A stretch of DNA of 64,000 nucleotides from Burhinus oedicnemus. Its lineage: Eukaryota; Chordata; Aves; Charadriiformes; Burhinidae. Shown here piece by piece: positions 41,105-55,100 of this stretch. The notes beneath the pieces are model-generated. The model was not told where the DNA came from. It ran no database searches and saw only the letters and a program-made list of their open reading frames with translations. The stretch lies in NCBI GenBank assembly GCA_008921705.1, contig VFFE01009205.1:3611665-3675664 (forward strand), given 5' to 3'. Position numbers and translations under genes: made by a program. Position 1 is the first letter of the stretch, and every line of letters begins with the position of its first letter.

Positions 41105-41124
41105 TAGCAAAAGCTGTTGGAAAG

Positions 41125-41130
41125 TTTATT
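41125..41130 (-). terminator. ADCY7: Candidate ADCY7 poly(A) signal
   Basis: TTTATT on the + strand is AATAAA on the - strand. Downstream on the - strand, within about 30-50 nt, lies a T/G-rich element (TTGTATGTTGTGTATTTGT), as expected for a real cleavage site. A later alternative lies at 40,292-40,297, also followed by T/G-rich sequence. Confidence 0.6.
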
Positions 41131-42848
41131 CAACTACAACACTGACCTTATACTGACAAGACACCAAGTATGAAACTTCCTTCTTCAGCAGAGTCCGTAC
41201 GTGAACCAAACAACCTAAAACTAAGGTTTTCTAATGTGCTATTTTCTGTTGGAGACTTACTACAAACACAGTTTTGACCTACCAAATTGAAAAAGGCTAT
41301 AAGCACAATTTCTAATCCACAGTTGGACAATATTTAGATTTGTTCCTGTCTTGAAACATACTCACTTCATCTTCTAGAGAAATTACACAGTAATTAGAAA
41401 GCAGCAGTGATGCACAGGACTGCTTGTTAAACACTTTTCCAGTACAGTTTAGTACTAAACTCAGAAATATTAGTAAATGCTGCTTTGTTTGTAGAAGAGT
41501 AAGGCTTAACAAAACAGATGTTGAACTCGTTAATCACTGCGCTGTTTAGTCATCCTACATGTGGTATATCGGGGGAGGGGGGAATCCATCCTTAGTTAAT
41601 ACATATAATTGGGTACAAGCCTTACAAAATACTATCATCTCCGCCAACAGAAAGCAGATTAAGTGATTGCAGTAAGTAGAAAAATGCTAATTTAGAAATT
41701 AGCAAGAGTCATTAACAGTTTAAAAACTTTACAAACTAACTCGCAGCAAGTCAGTTTCCATGATCTTCTTACTAATGCTCTACACATACTTTCAGTATTG
41801 AGGCTCTGCTGAACTATTTCCATTATGAATGTTTTATCCATACATCCTTTTGTAACCTTCAAAACCAATTTGTTTCATAAACTGCATTGTCTTTAAAAGG
41901 TATATAAACCAGCCAGTGGCTAGTCAAATTGAAGAAACAAGAATGGAAAAAAACTCCAAACCCACCTCAGATGCAGTTCTGGTTATACTGTTTCTAATAC
42001 TATCTTATTAGTTCTGTTCTTCAGATTCCAAACAATTCAAATTCAGATTATTTTTTTCTTCCGAAAGTGCCCTTAAGAATGCAGTCAGCATGCAGAATTC
42101 CTGCCGGGTGTCAGCGACACAAGCTGTTATCAGAGCCTGTCTAACCAAGCGTGCAGGAAAAGCTGCAGGTGCTCAGTGCTCCTCAAGATCGGCTATGTTT
42201 TTTGAAATTTAAAGCCAGAATTTTAAAGACATTCTCTTATGTGACTGTATAAAATGTGCATGCAGATACTAACTACAGAGGCACAGAAATACAAAGGGAA
42301 ACACTTAACACAATGTAAACACTCTGAGCTAGATGAAGTTATTTCTGAACAGCTGTTGGTCATGAAAACATTTGCGTAGTACAAGGTACAGCTATGGAGG
42401 AGGCGAAGATAAAAAAGTGATCCGATACCCTGCAATTTTTTTTCCAAAGGTTCAGCATAATTATCGTGAGATATTTGCTTGCATTCCTCTTTCCGTTATT
42501 CAGCCTGTGTGTATTCTGCTGTGAAGTCCATTTAGCATTAAAAGCAGGATACGCAGTGCCCAGAGCATCATCTCACATGTCTGTGACAAAGGCAATACTG
42601 TAAGCAGGTGTGCGTCAAAGAAGGAAGCAGTGGAATGCTTTAAGGTGGTAATAAGTTCTACAGTGCATCCACATACGCTGTTACTGGAGCTGTTAAGACT
42701 CCCACAGTGCAAGAAAGGAAAGGAACTAAGTGAACGTGCTTCATGGTAATTCCAGGTAAATCCTCAAATTATTTCAGGAAAAGACAGTCTTTTTCAGACT
42801 GGTGGTTGCATGTCTTCTAGGGACTTTTCAGAACTTCTCTTCTTTCAC

Positions 42849-42870
42849 AAAAAAAAAAAAAAAAAAAAAA
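42849..42870. repeat. Poly(A) run, 22 bases
   Basis: Uninterrupted A on the + strand, inside the predicted ADCY7 3' UTR (U-run in the transcript). Confidence 0.9.
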
Positions 42871-43015
42871 TCATTCTCTTATCTTGAGATGTACAAGAAT
42901 CAGGAATAGTATATTTATGTTTTTAGAATAAAGTCCTTCACATAAGGAGGGAAATTCTAAGTCTTCACAGAAGGGAGGCAGTTCTAAGTCTATTTTGGTT
43001 GACTTCATCGTAGCC

Positions 43016-43162
43016 TCAGTTCAGTCCCATGCCTTGGAATTTGGCAGTCTCGGTGCAAACAAAGTAAGTCCTCAGCTCTCCCTTGCCTTTGACATTGATG
43101 AGTCCCCTACATTCACATGAATATCCCAACTCCTGTAGTATTTTACTCGTTTCTTCTGTGAC
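43016..43162 (-). CDS. ADCY7: ADCY7 terminal coding exon (stop at 43,016-43,018)
   Basis: Encodes [40 protein letters not shown] and KFQGMGLN, then TGA: 48 residues and stop, phase 0. Acceptor CACAAAG. The KGKG lysine near the end is the phosphate-contact Lys of the C2 domain in the family. Confidence 0.97.
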   Translation of the reverse strand, partial: VTEETSKILQELGYSCECRGLINVKGKGELRTYFVCTETAKFQGMGLN

Positions 43163-46100
43163 CTTTGTGTGAAAAGAATTAGAAACTCTTGTAAATTCTT
43201 CTGATTATTCACATCTTTAAAAAAATACATAACCAATTAGAAATAATTTTTTGGACGTTCCAAAGCTGATATGTTTACCTGGATTTTCCCAAGTTCCCCC
43301 GTACTCTCCATTCGGCTAGCAACATTAACAGTGTTGCCCCAAATATCATACTGAGGTTTCCGGGCACCAATCACACCAGCGATCACAGGGCCATGATTTA
43401 TCCCTGTATGAACAAAAATGGGTGTCATTACTGAAGTTATGTGATAACTAGCTTCATTATTAGCCAGAAGTCATGAGCTTCAGGGAAAAAAAAAAAAAAA
43501 AAACCTAACCCTGCAACACGTTTCTAGCAATTGGTATGACCACTGTTCTATAAACGTTAGTACTGAGGGTCAGGAGATGTGTGGTGACGCATTCATTTTA
43601 AAATGGGAAGTCCAAGAAAGAGCTAGGGCAAAGTTCATGCCAGAGCAAAATTCTTCCTTTCCTACTTTTAATGTATAAACATTTGTATAATAACAATACT
43701 GTCTTTAGTCAACAGTTAATAACAGGGCACTTCACTTTTCATCCATACCTTTAATTTTCTCCAAACTCATCCAGCTGCAGTCTTCGTATTGCTCCCGCCA
43801 GTGATTAGAAAAGCCCATCCATGAAGGAGCTTGGTGTATTTAGAAAGCTAGACTAGACAACACTACCTTCAGTGATTCAGCATTTTGTAATAACCCAAAT
43901 ACTGTGTTCAGTGTAAAAGGGCTCTACAACATTCAGCAATTTACCTAAGTCATCCTACCTCATTTTTAATTTTTATGGAGCTGCAGAGTTCACGTTCTTC
44001 ACAAACTGAACTTACCGATACGTAAGCGGAAATTGTTAAAGGAATGTCGGTTGATGCCATCCAGTTTACTCATCAAGGCAATTCCATATTCCACCATAAT
44101 CCCAATGTGAGCATGCTGTCTTTCCTTATCCTATGCAATTCATACCACATATCGATGATCAAATTGCAACATAGAAGGCTGTGTCAGGCTACTATTCCAA
44201 ACCAGTACTATTAGCGAATAAAGTATATATTTATAAGGCTAAGACCACTCATCACTGTAGCTGTGCAGAATTGCATAGTTCAACAAACATTCCAAACGGA
44301 TTTAAAAAATCATATTAAATTCAACTGGAATGGCTAAGAGGCACCAGAATGATATGATTAAATTTTATAACTAATTTATGTCTGTCCTTTAGGATTCCAG
44401 ATTTCCTTTTACATGTTTTGTATAAAATACCTATGTGCATCCTAATGTCATACACAAACCTGCTATAGTGAAAATGAGCCTGAGTACAGAAACGGTTTTT
44501 AATTCTTCTGGGTGAGAAACAGTTTCAGATTCAGATCTAACGCGGCACCTGAGGATTCTCTTTTTGTGCCAGTTCTCAGGTATCACAAAAAGCTCACTGT
44601 CCAATTCTGAGATGGCCTTTTCTTTGGCAGCCATTCTTTGACTTCCCTATTATTAGAGCTATTCTGTTATGCATCTAGAAATGTTAAGCTACTGGAATCA
44701 AAGATTAAAGATGTAAAAAGTATGCTGGGGTTACAGACTTAATACCTGCTTAGGAAAAAAATGGAACTAGGAGATAAATAGTGAATTCAACAGGAGACAA
44801 TACACGTTTATAATCTTTGTCCACATTTCAGAAAGCCACGCTCGGTGATTTACTTTCTTTTTTATATCACATTACATTCTGTTACTTTGAAACGCACCTA
44901 CGTACACACAGAATACTAAAGGCAGATTTCAGAGACAACGTACCTGGTTGTTCTCTTGGCCTGGCGTAACACTGAGACCAGCTGCTGCCATGTAAGTGCT
45001 TCCAATGGTTTTTATTTTTTCAACACCACTAAATTTGGGTTTTAACAAGAGCTGTTTGAAGGGAAGGAAAAGAGAAACTTGAGACTTTAATACCATATTT
45101 CAGTGTCTACAATAAGCATTAAACATCTCTAGGAATACTATCAATCACATAATGGTCAGACACGAGAGCACTGAGGATTAGAGGATTAGTTTCACAGTTT
45201 TGATCTACCTGCTCATAGGAGAAATAAAGTGCTGAAGTACTGAAATAAAGTACTGAAATGCAGGACTTTCAAACCATACTACTAATGCATTAGATGATGT
45301 AACTGAAAAACCCCATCAGATGTGAATATATCTTTCAAGATTGCGAGGCTGAACTCAGAATATTAGTTCAGCTTAACAGCCTTTTTTCCCCTCTCTAATG
45401 CTCACAGATCTACTGAAACATTTTATTTTGCAGTAAATATGTAATCCAGTCCATTTTTGCCAGAAGCTTAATTACCTCATCAAAATCAGCAATGATTTCA
45501 TTTAACAGCCGCAAGCATTCCAGGCCTTCTTTATTGACATCACATTCAGTATAAAACACCTTAAAATCTGGTACCGATGCAAACATGACACAGACACAGT
45601 CATAAGATTGATGGTACCAGTCCTACAGGAAAACAATACATTCACACATTGTCAGCAGTCACCTTCCACCACAGGTATTCAAAACTATGATTATCGTTTG
45701 TAACCAGTAATCAAATTACAGTTTTCCTATGAAGTCAACTACAGCACATTAGGCATCTCTTATTTTATCAGAAACATTAACAAAGTTGTTCTGCCTAAGG
45801 AAAAGCTGAGGTATCTACGTATCTTAAAGATTCTCCTCTATTGTGGACAGTGCCAGTCTTCTGACACTTACCATGGCTGTGAAATCAGCAATACTTATTC
45901 TGATGACATGCTGGCAGAATAAGATGGATGTCTTAAAGAAAAAAAAAAAAATCATTATCGATGAACTTCTCACTGGGGTTGTTACCAAGGAGATACTATC
46001 TGTTCCTCAACTAACTTCTGTAAAAAGAAGGCTTATCTTCTCTGGTAAAATATGGTCTTTGGAAAGCAGTAAATCCTTTTTAAATATTTGCCGAACTCAA

Positions 46101-49100
46101 ACTGTGTCCCGAACTACCAATGCTGAAATGAGATTTCAGAGACTGACACTAGAAGTTTGCATTTTTTTGAGGCCATCTGGATAGCAGATTCTTGGGTTTA
46201 CAAAGGTCTTGGGGTACAAACAAGAGGCAAAGAGTGCCAAACATTATAGTCTTCCGTGTGCTTGTTAACATGATGTTCTATGTCACAAAAGTCCAATTTA
46301 CTGTCCTTCACATAGCAGAGATTAAACATACCTCATTTCGTTTTTCACCAATGAAATACGCAGCAACGTGTGCTGGAAGTACATTTTCCAGTAAAAGCCT
46401 GTTGACATTCTCCATCGTCTCAAACTGTTCATGTTCTTTTTTAAATTTATTCTTCCACAGACAATCCAGTCGACAGTAATAGTCAATCTGCAAAGGGACC
46501 AAATATGATAAATTAAATCCATATAATATCTCACTGAAAAATATTAGTCAATTTATTCAAAAAGCGTAGTAGCAATAAAGTTTCTTCAAGGCTTTTTGAG
46601 CTTATATAGTTATGAAAAATGTGCTTTGAGAACAAAGGTCACAAAAATATGAAGCAGTCAGCATGAATGAATGCCATTTGGGTACCAGCAGGTCTATTTA
46701 CCAAAATAACATTTTAATAATATGGTGATTATTTTTATCTTGAATTACTGCCTTGACTTAGGATGAATATTGTCATATAAATACAGGCAGATCCAAATTG
46801 GAAGAATTTGAAAATTCTGACTTCTGTAATGCAAACACTATTGAAAAATATAAAAATGCTCCCACCATTCCACAGTAAAAATTTCTGCATTATCTATAAC
46901 TAAGTACAAGTAAGCACATTATCTAAAACTAAGTACAAGAATATAAAAAAAAGATAAAAATATATATTAATTTAGAGCACAATTTCAATGAAAAATACTT
47001 TTGTATTTTATTTAAACTAACTTGCTGCAAATAAAAGAACTAACCTATTGCTTTATAAATACATACCTGTTTTGCAAGTAAAATTAGGGTTATGTAAAAT
47101 AGAACTAGATATAAATTAGTCATTATCCTTGGCTCTTTGATGAAAAGCCTGAAAACAAGAAAGCAATACAAAGTCATCTGTATCCTTTAAGAAAATCCAC
47201 ATGATTGGGNNNNNNNNNNNNNNNNNNNNGGGGAGAAGAGCATAGCAGAAGAAGGTGTCTTTGTTCAGACATACACCACGAATGCCATTGCTCATTTGTG
47301 CCAGTGGCTGTCTGGTTGTAGGTCCTATCCTAATAACAAGAAAAGGATTGTGTACGTGAACTGAACTGCGTTTCACGTAATGACAAAACGTGTGCTGAAA
47401 CCTTGGTTAAATAGCTATTGTAGTGAGATGTTCAAGTAACCATGGCTTTATCTTAAAGGAGATATCTTAATTTCCATTGCACTGAGTTGCAGCTTTCCTC
47501 CCCACACTGCCCCACAAAAACACAGCCCACAAAACCTTGAAGCAGGAAAAGAAACTTTCTGATTTGTGGAAGGAAAGATGGTAACTAACAAAAACCTGAA
47601 TTGCTAAAACAAAGACAGCCATTAAATCCCACCTGTATGTAGCTCCACACAAATCTGACACACCACTCATATTTCATAGCAGGATCAGTCTGACCATATC
47701 TACTAGTTTTGATAAATGCATCAAACTAAATTCTCATTATATGAATAGCCTGGGATTAAGAGGCTAAATTAAGAGCTCATTTAGGCTTTTTTTAAGCTGT
47801 ACTGACAGCTCACAGTTAGCCTCTGCAAAATAAGTCTATCCTAATCTTCAGCTATGAGACTATGCTGAGACTCTGAGAAAGACTTACAAATGAAGAGTAA
47901 ACCCCTTCCACATGATTTCTCTTTCAGTATTTTTTAGTTTCTTCAATTAGATCAGGTAAATTGTGTTACTTTTCAAAATATATGCCGTTAGTAAGGTAAG
48001 TAAATGAAGAGTTCACTATCTTATTGACTAGCAAGGTCTCGCAAGCACAGCTTGAGCATCAGACCTTTAGCAAGGCTTTTCTTCATACCTTATTATGAGA
48101 TTAATATTCTACCCTCTAGTCTTTAATGTAAGCTAGGCTTCCAGAGAGCTCAGAAGCCATACTACAGATTTTTTCAGAAAACACACACTTTAAAAAAAAA
48201 GTGATCTGTGATTTCCATGTCATTAACTTTACAACAAGGTTGTAATGTCTGACTTACGTGACTTCGATATTTCAATATTCCAGTAAGCATATAAAAATCT
48301 AACACCTCCTTTAATGAAATATTTTTGTCAATTATAAGAAACTTTACACTGCACCTGGTATTGTTGCCAGAGAAGCTCAAGTTTCTATGCTGAAGGGTAT
48401 TAAAAATGATGAGGTATACAGTCACAGCGATGGACAGGAGCAGAACTTTGAGTTCAAAGCTGATTTGAAGAAATACCGAGCAAGCAATGAACCCCAATAT
48501 GCAGCAGTAAGCATAATACTGTAAAAGAAGAATTTAAAGAGCAGTTGCATTACTCAGACAACTTTCAAACCACAGCAAATGCTGTAAGTTCATGATCATT
48601 GTAATTTAAACAGAAGAAATTACAATCACTTGCTAAATACACTTAAAGCTTTATTTTTAATTGCACTAAAAGGCTGAACTTCATACCTTGTTTAATTTTT
48701 TAATTTGTTTAAGCCAAAAAAAAAAAGATTTAAACAAAAAGCATCACACCAACATAAGCAGAATGTTCAGAATTTATCTTCTGAAGTCTATTAGTTTAAG
48801 CAATTATTTATTGAAAGTTCAAGACTAACCTGAAGTAGGTTCATAGTCCAGTGAACAGGCTCTGAACCAGGAACTCCAGCATTCTGGTCCTATTTTTGCA
48901 AGTGCCCCCCCTTTGCAACCTTAAGCAGATACCACATTCCCATCTCCCCCACCTGTAACACGTGAAGACCATGACCTGTTATCCAACCTTAGACACAGGT
49001 CCTTCATAAGAGCTTTGATGCTAAGCATTACCAAGCTAGGGCCATTATCCAAGGGAATTACTGAAAAATCTCCCCAGAGAAATCACAGTTCAGGCATGGT

Positions 49101-52100
49101 GTCCAAGGTCAGCATGCAGCTGGCAGCACTAAAACTGTCAGGTGGTACACAGTGTGCTGTGCAGACAGGATTGCTCCCTGCAGCCACAGGCACAGGTATA
49201 AGATGCTGAGCTAGCATACTTTAGTCTACAAACAACTCCAAAATTACCTCAGTTTCTGATCCTCAAGAGTTTATTTCTCTTTATGTACAGTTTTTCACCC
49301 ATAATAGCGCAGACCTACCACAGATCTGGGAGAGTCTTAGCTAAACAGGTAATGTTTCTACTGAAGTGCATGAAACCAGAACAATTTACAGGGCAACTCA
49401 GGACCAGAGCCCATATAGTAACGGATTATACCAACTCTGTCATCCTAAAGGCATTGCCTCTAGCCTACATAAGGTAATGAACACTTGTGGTTACAACCCT
49501 GAAGCCAAACCTCTGAAAAAGAAACCCCTACGTAGAGAACACTGACACAGGTCTGTTGGCCATTTAAGCTCTTTCACTCTGTCAAGATACTTTACTGAGA
49601 CACTTGCAAGTACAGCTCTCATCTCACAGACTTGAACATAATCATCATCCTGTCCCATTGCTTTTTCCTTAAAGTTTTAGATCTACTTTTAAACCTGAAA
49701 TTTCAAAAAACAACAACGCCATATTTTATTCAGCACAGCAACAGCAGCTGAAACATCTTGATTTCATGAAGAACTTTTCTGCTGTCAGGTACCTAAAAAA
49801 CCTGTGTTTTATACAGCAGCAGAACCTTCCAGTTGTCAGTAATATATAATAGTCAAAGATCTGGGGTTTAAAGTAACATGTATTCACTACTTACAGTTTC
49901 CTCAACGCAGGATTGAGTTGTGTTTCCAAAAGGCTGATTTACAGAAATGCAAGAACAGAAAGTTACCAGATGAGTACAGTGTGCATTATGTATATGTAAC
50001 TTAGCATTTGTCCTAAGGACTTGAATGAAAGGGCCCTCACACAACCTGCTGCGTATGGTTCAAAAACATGTCCATCATCTAAAGGGGCGGCCAGGTGAAA
50101 AAGGAGCATCCCAAACATTTGAATGATCTCAAAATAGAATGCCACTTTGGAATTAAAGAGACAAAAAATTAAACCCTCAGATATAATCCTTTTGTGTCAT
50201 TTTTAAGTCCTGAATCTACCCTTATAGAAATGCTAGAGAACACCTTTCAAAGGTGCTGAGTAACCAAAATAAGCCAAGACTTCAGCTTTATCCGTGAGTA
50301 CTCCAAACTTTTGAAAATCCCTAGAAGATGCACAGTAAAGCCATAGATAATGACAGAAAATAACCCTAGAACTTTCTTGTGGCGCAAGTCAGTCTTTGTG
50401 TTCAATGATTTAAAAAATCTATCTTTATAAAAAGAGGAAAAGATATCAAAATGCTGCCATCCATATTATACACACCACCCAAGACTCATTTCATCTCAGA
50501 AATTAAGACAGCACTCTACTCACATAGGTGGTAGCCCACAGGTCATTTGATCCCGTCAAGTTTGCAGGTTTGTTCTTTTCAGGAGTCTTGATTTATTGGG
50601 AAAAGAAACAACAAGAAAACCACCATACAAACTTGTTAACAGGTAGTCACTAATTTTCTCTCCATATATTATCCAATGAGTCTTGATCTGCTTGCCCTTT
50701 CAGTGCTACTGCAAATAAATGTTGAAATACAATGATATCCCATATAGTTGTATTAAACATATATGCACACACAAGGTGTAAGCAGGTTAAAATTGCCAAG
50801 TATTTACTTACTTATTTTTTAATTTGGAGTAAAGCTTCAGATCATGGCTATGCTAACCTAACAACTAACTGGCACAAACATGCAGTTCTGTCTCACACCC
50901 CAGTTTCATAGCTGTTCCTGTTTTCTTTCAGGCTGTCTCTGGTGGTGTTCACATGACACCACTGTGAGTCAACTCAAGGACCTGAGCCAGCAGAAAAACA
51001 ACCCTACAAAAGAAAATTAAGCATCTTCTGCAGTATAGCTTTCAGAATACACTCCCCATGGAATCAGAAGAACGGCAGACCAAGCACATGGGATGGGAAG
51101 GACATCACTTTTAGCAGCTAGCTATCCAATAGGTTTAACTGTTAACGTGGTATGTCACATAAAGCTTTTTTTTAAAAAAAACAAACAACAAAGTGGTCTT
51201 TGGTTACTCCAAAGGGTTGTTTTTCAAATCTACGTACCCCAGGTGCAATACACTACTCAAACTAAAGTTAAAAGACAGACTCCATTTGCATCTTAGTCTA
51301 GCAGTAACTACTCATAATGTCTTTGGTTTTAAAAGAGAGTCAAGCTATATTCTTCCCTCTTCCATCTGCATTATTACTAGCTAGTGCAAATAGCACAGTA
51401 AATGGCTTAAAACTTCTACTTGCTGCAGCCAAACATTTAAAGCCACATTAAAAAAAATGGAAGACAATCTTAGTGATGATGGTTATAATCAACAGTAATT
51501 ATAAATGCCATCTTGAAAGCAAAAAATGGTGATGTAAAACAGAACTCAAGTCTATCACATGAACTTTTAGTTCTACAAACTAGGAATTTTTACTTTTAAT
51601 GCTTTTACATGGCATCGTGCATTACCCTTGTGTAAATCAACTCATGGTGCGAGTCAGACAGTGGGAAAAGCAGCAAAAAGCAAGATACTTGAAAAGAATA
51701 CAGGAAGTTACTTAAACTGTGGATGTTACAATAAGTTCACAGACTAAAGATAATGTGATTACTTACCAAATTAAAAATGGCTATAATCAGCAAGGCACCT
51801 ATAGTGATGACTGCTAACGGAAGCCTAAGTAAAGGCATTGTTTCCACCTTTTCTGAGATGGCACAGAGATGGCGCAGGGAAGGCCACTGTTCTGAGCAGC
51901 ATTTCTGTAAACAAAATTAGTTTGTTTCAGTAACATGGGTAACACTTTGATAAATGGGAAGAAATATTTCTAAATATAAAACATTTTTTGTCTGCAGGAG
52001 GAGTGTCAAGAGTCTTCACTGGAATCCTCATTTAGAACTCTGAATCTAGTCATTCAGATTAAATGCCTAATGCCTTTCCCCAACTGAAAATGGCAATAAT

Positions 52101-55100
52101 GCTTCCTTATTTCAATAGGGCTGGGTGCTAAGATTTTCTCTAAAAATGCAAATTGTGATCTGATCAAAAGTTCTAGAAAAACGTTACTAAAAATATAGTG
52201 ACAACCTGTGTTGTAGTTATAGAGCTATAATGTTACATTTGGAACTACGTTTTCAGATGACTAAACCGAAACCAATCATAGACAGCCCCCTTTCTTGCCA
52301 TCCTAATATCCTCCATTTGTTACTATAGAGAAAAAAAATCTAGTAAAGCATATACAGTTAACAATTGCAAGCATTATTCAAGGATGCTATATCAAAACAC
52401 TCCCAGCGTAAAACACAAGTCTGATGCAATTGCAATCTTGGAATTTTCTTTTTCTTTTCTCCGTCTGTTTTTACATATGTAGAAACCATATGTGCATACA
52501 TATACACACACCTCTCTCTACATAGACATATCTACACACACATATAAAAAAAAAATCCATCCACTCATATATATATATAAAAACACCATACATACTATCT
52601 AACTGTACTTTTAAATTAATCATGAAACTTTATCCCATGTCCCTCTCTTTCACACAACTTGAACCTGGCTCTGTAAGAGACTGTTTCTGCGGCAGTTTTC
52701 CCAGAAGAGCACCATCACCACACTGCAACAGGATGATGGTGGCATGTTCTCAACAGAACTTTAGAATTCCCTCTCACCCTTAGTCTAGCGCAACATAGAT
52801 TTGATGAGTGTAAGGAACTCTAAAATCCCTTCCCTCTCCCACCCCTGCCTCCAGACAGTTCTTGAAGCGGAGAAGGATTTTTTTCATTTTCTATCGCTGA
52901 ATTCTGTGTCACTAGGGGCTGTCTCTATGTCACTATATATTTTTAAACAGTAATTGCATACATTTAATAATGCAAAGAAAAAGGAACTACAAATGCAAAG
53001 TGTTCTAATTGATGTAATGTTGAATTTGGAATTCTAATAGCTATGAAATTGTTGCCAATAAATTATTCATATGTTTATAATTTTCATGGGGCTTTATAAA
53101 TGATTATGAAAACGAATCTTGCATTCAAACTTACTTTGATTTTAATATTGTTTCCAGTATAGAAAATATCAAGATTTACAACCAAAATTACTATTTAAGG
53201 ACAAACATAAAAATAAATTTTAAAAAACCCAACCCCACTCAGCAAGTGTTAGTATCTTCCTTCTCCCTCCTACCCATCTATTCTGGCACCCAAACAATTC
53301 TGAATTACAGTGAGAATTTTCAGACATGAAAATCTGTTTCAGGCAATGAAATCTTGTGGTAGCCTGAGGTTCAAGGCTCCTGTAAATCCTATTGAAATTA
53401 ACAGCTTAATTCATCATCCTATAAGATACACCAAGTTGCTGAATCACCTCCATCCACTTTTGAAAACAGGAAACTTTTTTTTTTTTTAAATAAACTTACC
53501 ATACATTTCTCAGCAAAGCATGCAAACAAAATAAGTCCAATGATGACTGCAACAATGCCAAAAGAAATTCCTAGTTTTGCAGTTCTAAACAGAAGAGAAA
53601 GCATCAAACAAACCAGTGTTAAATGAAAAAAAATTTCAAACCCCAATTCAGACTAATGTTTGCTAACAGTGTTTCTCTAATTTTAAATAGAATTATTCTT
53701 CTAGTAGCACTGTATGACTATAACATTGCACACGTTATTTTTGCTCTGCTGCACAAATACGACTTTATGATATTCTACTCCTCACCAACAGCCTGAACCA
53801 CTACTCCATCCATAAACCACATGGAAATTGCACTGCAACAGCCATGAAAAACAAATACGCCATAAAATTCAGAATTATCAAACATCTGCTTTCTTAGAGG
53901 TATGAGAAGAAGCTCAAAAGTTGCCTCCTTGTATCTCTACAGACTGAGCATGTTTCCAATAGCTAATCCCATTTTTCTATTGCTCACTCAATGTGCTTTA
54001 CAGCCAACTAGTCTTATAAAACCGTATTTCTCACTTAACTGATCATCTTCCTGTGTGTACTAAGCAAATACAATATTAAAGAAATATTTCCACTTTATTT
54101 TCATACTGATATCTAGGCTCTTATGCCAACAACATGAATGCACTCCTTTATAAGGGGTAAATGAGTCCTAAGAGGTGTATGTTTCTTTAATGTAAACCCT
54201 CAGGAACTCCAAAAGACTTTAAAAAGTTTCATGCACGTGAGTGTCACTTTAGCTATTGGTTAATTCGAATTATAAGTTATTAAAATACTGACACTTACTT
54301 TGGCATTATAAACATCTGTATCAGAAATATACAGAGGAACACGAAACTGGCACATGCGAAGTAACTCTTCAGTTTTAGAATAGGAATGGTGCGATACTGA
54401 AACACAGATTATAATAAATCTTGAGGATTATTGCGAGGTTTTTTTAAGTTCCATTACATTTTTGTGATGACACATATATGCAAATTTATACTATAATATT
54501 AAAAATACACATAGAACTAGAAGAGAACAAAAGAAAACCACCAAATAAAATTTACTTTAACTTCTGGCAAGAAAAACAGCCTAGTCCAAAGGATAATTTC
54601 AAACCTAGAGGGAAATCCACCAAGTATGTAAATGAGCACTTCACAGATGCACGTAGTCAAAATCCTTATAAAAAAAGGATATACACAAAAGTAAACCTAA
54701 CGTGTGTATATATATACACACACACACACCATTAACTACATACAGTACACCACAGCACAGTAAATTAAAGGACAGTCATTCAAACAGAAAAGGTATACTG
54801 CACGTAACAAATAACAGTATTGGACTTGCAATGAAACCACCACAGAAAGCCAAGTATTTCCATTATGGATGCAGAAATACTTTTTTTTTATTTTATTTTT
54901 TTATTTTTTTAAATTTTATCTCATTACTTTTGAGAGAAGTTCTCCATATAGTAAAATTGCCAAACTCCTACTAACTCCCTTATGGCAAGAATTTAACCAC
55001 AGATTAGAGACAATCCCCTTTAATCTACAGAATGAGCGTTCTTAAGAAAGAGTGATCAACTCAAAGGAATCATGAGATCTGCTTTCCATTAGTTACCAAA

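Larger units (their letters stand above)
41105..43015 (-). other. ADCY7: ADCY7 3' UTR (approximate)
   Basis: About 1.9 kb between the ADCY7 stop and the best poly(A) signal. No other coding exon is seen in it. It includes a 22-base A run on + (42,849-42,870), which would be a U22 tract in the mRNA. Confidence 0.55.

Noticed and set aside
46192..46479. Plus-strand open frame opposite the juxtamembrane ADCY7 exon
   Set aside because: Antisense shadow of a real exon on the - strand.
47116..47376. Open frame on the - strand running through the N gap
   Set aside because: It overlaps the helix-12 exon in a different frame and owes part of its length to the unknown bases. No homology.
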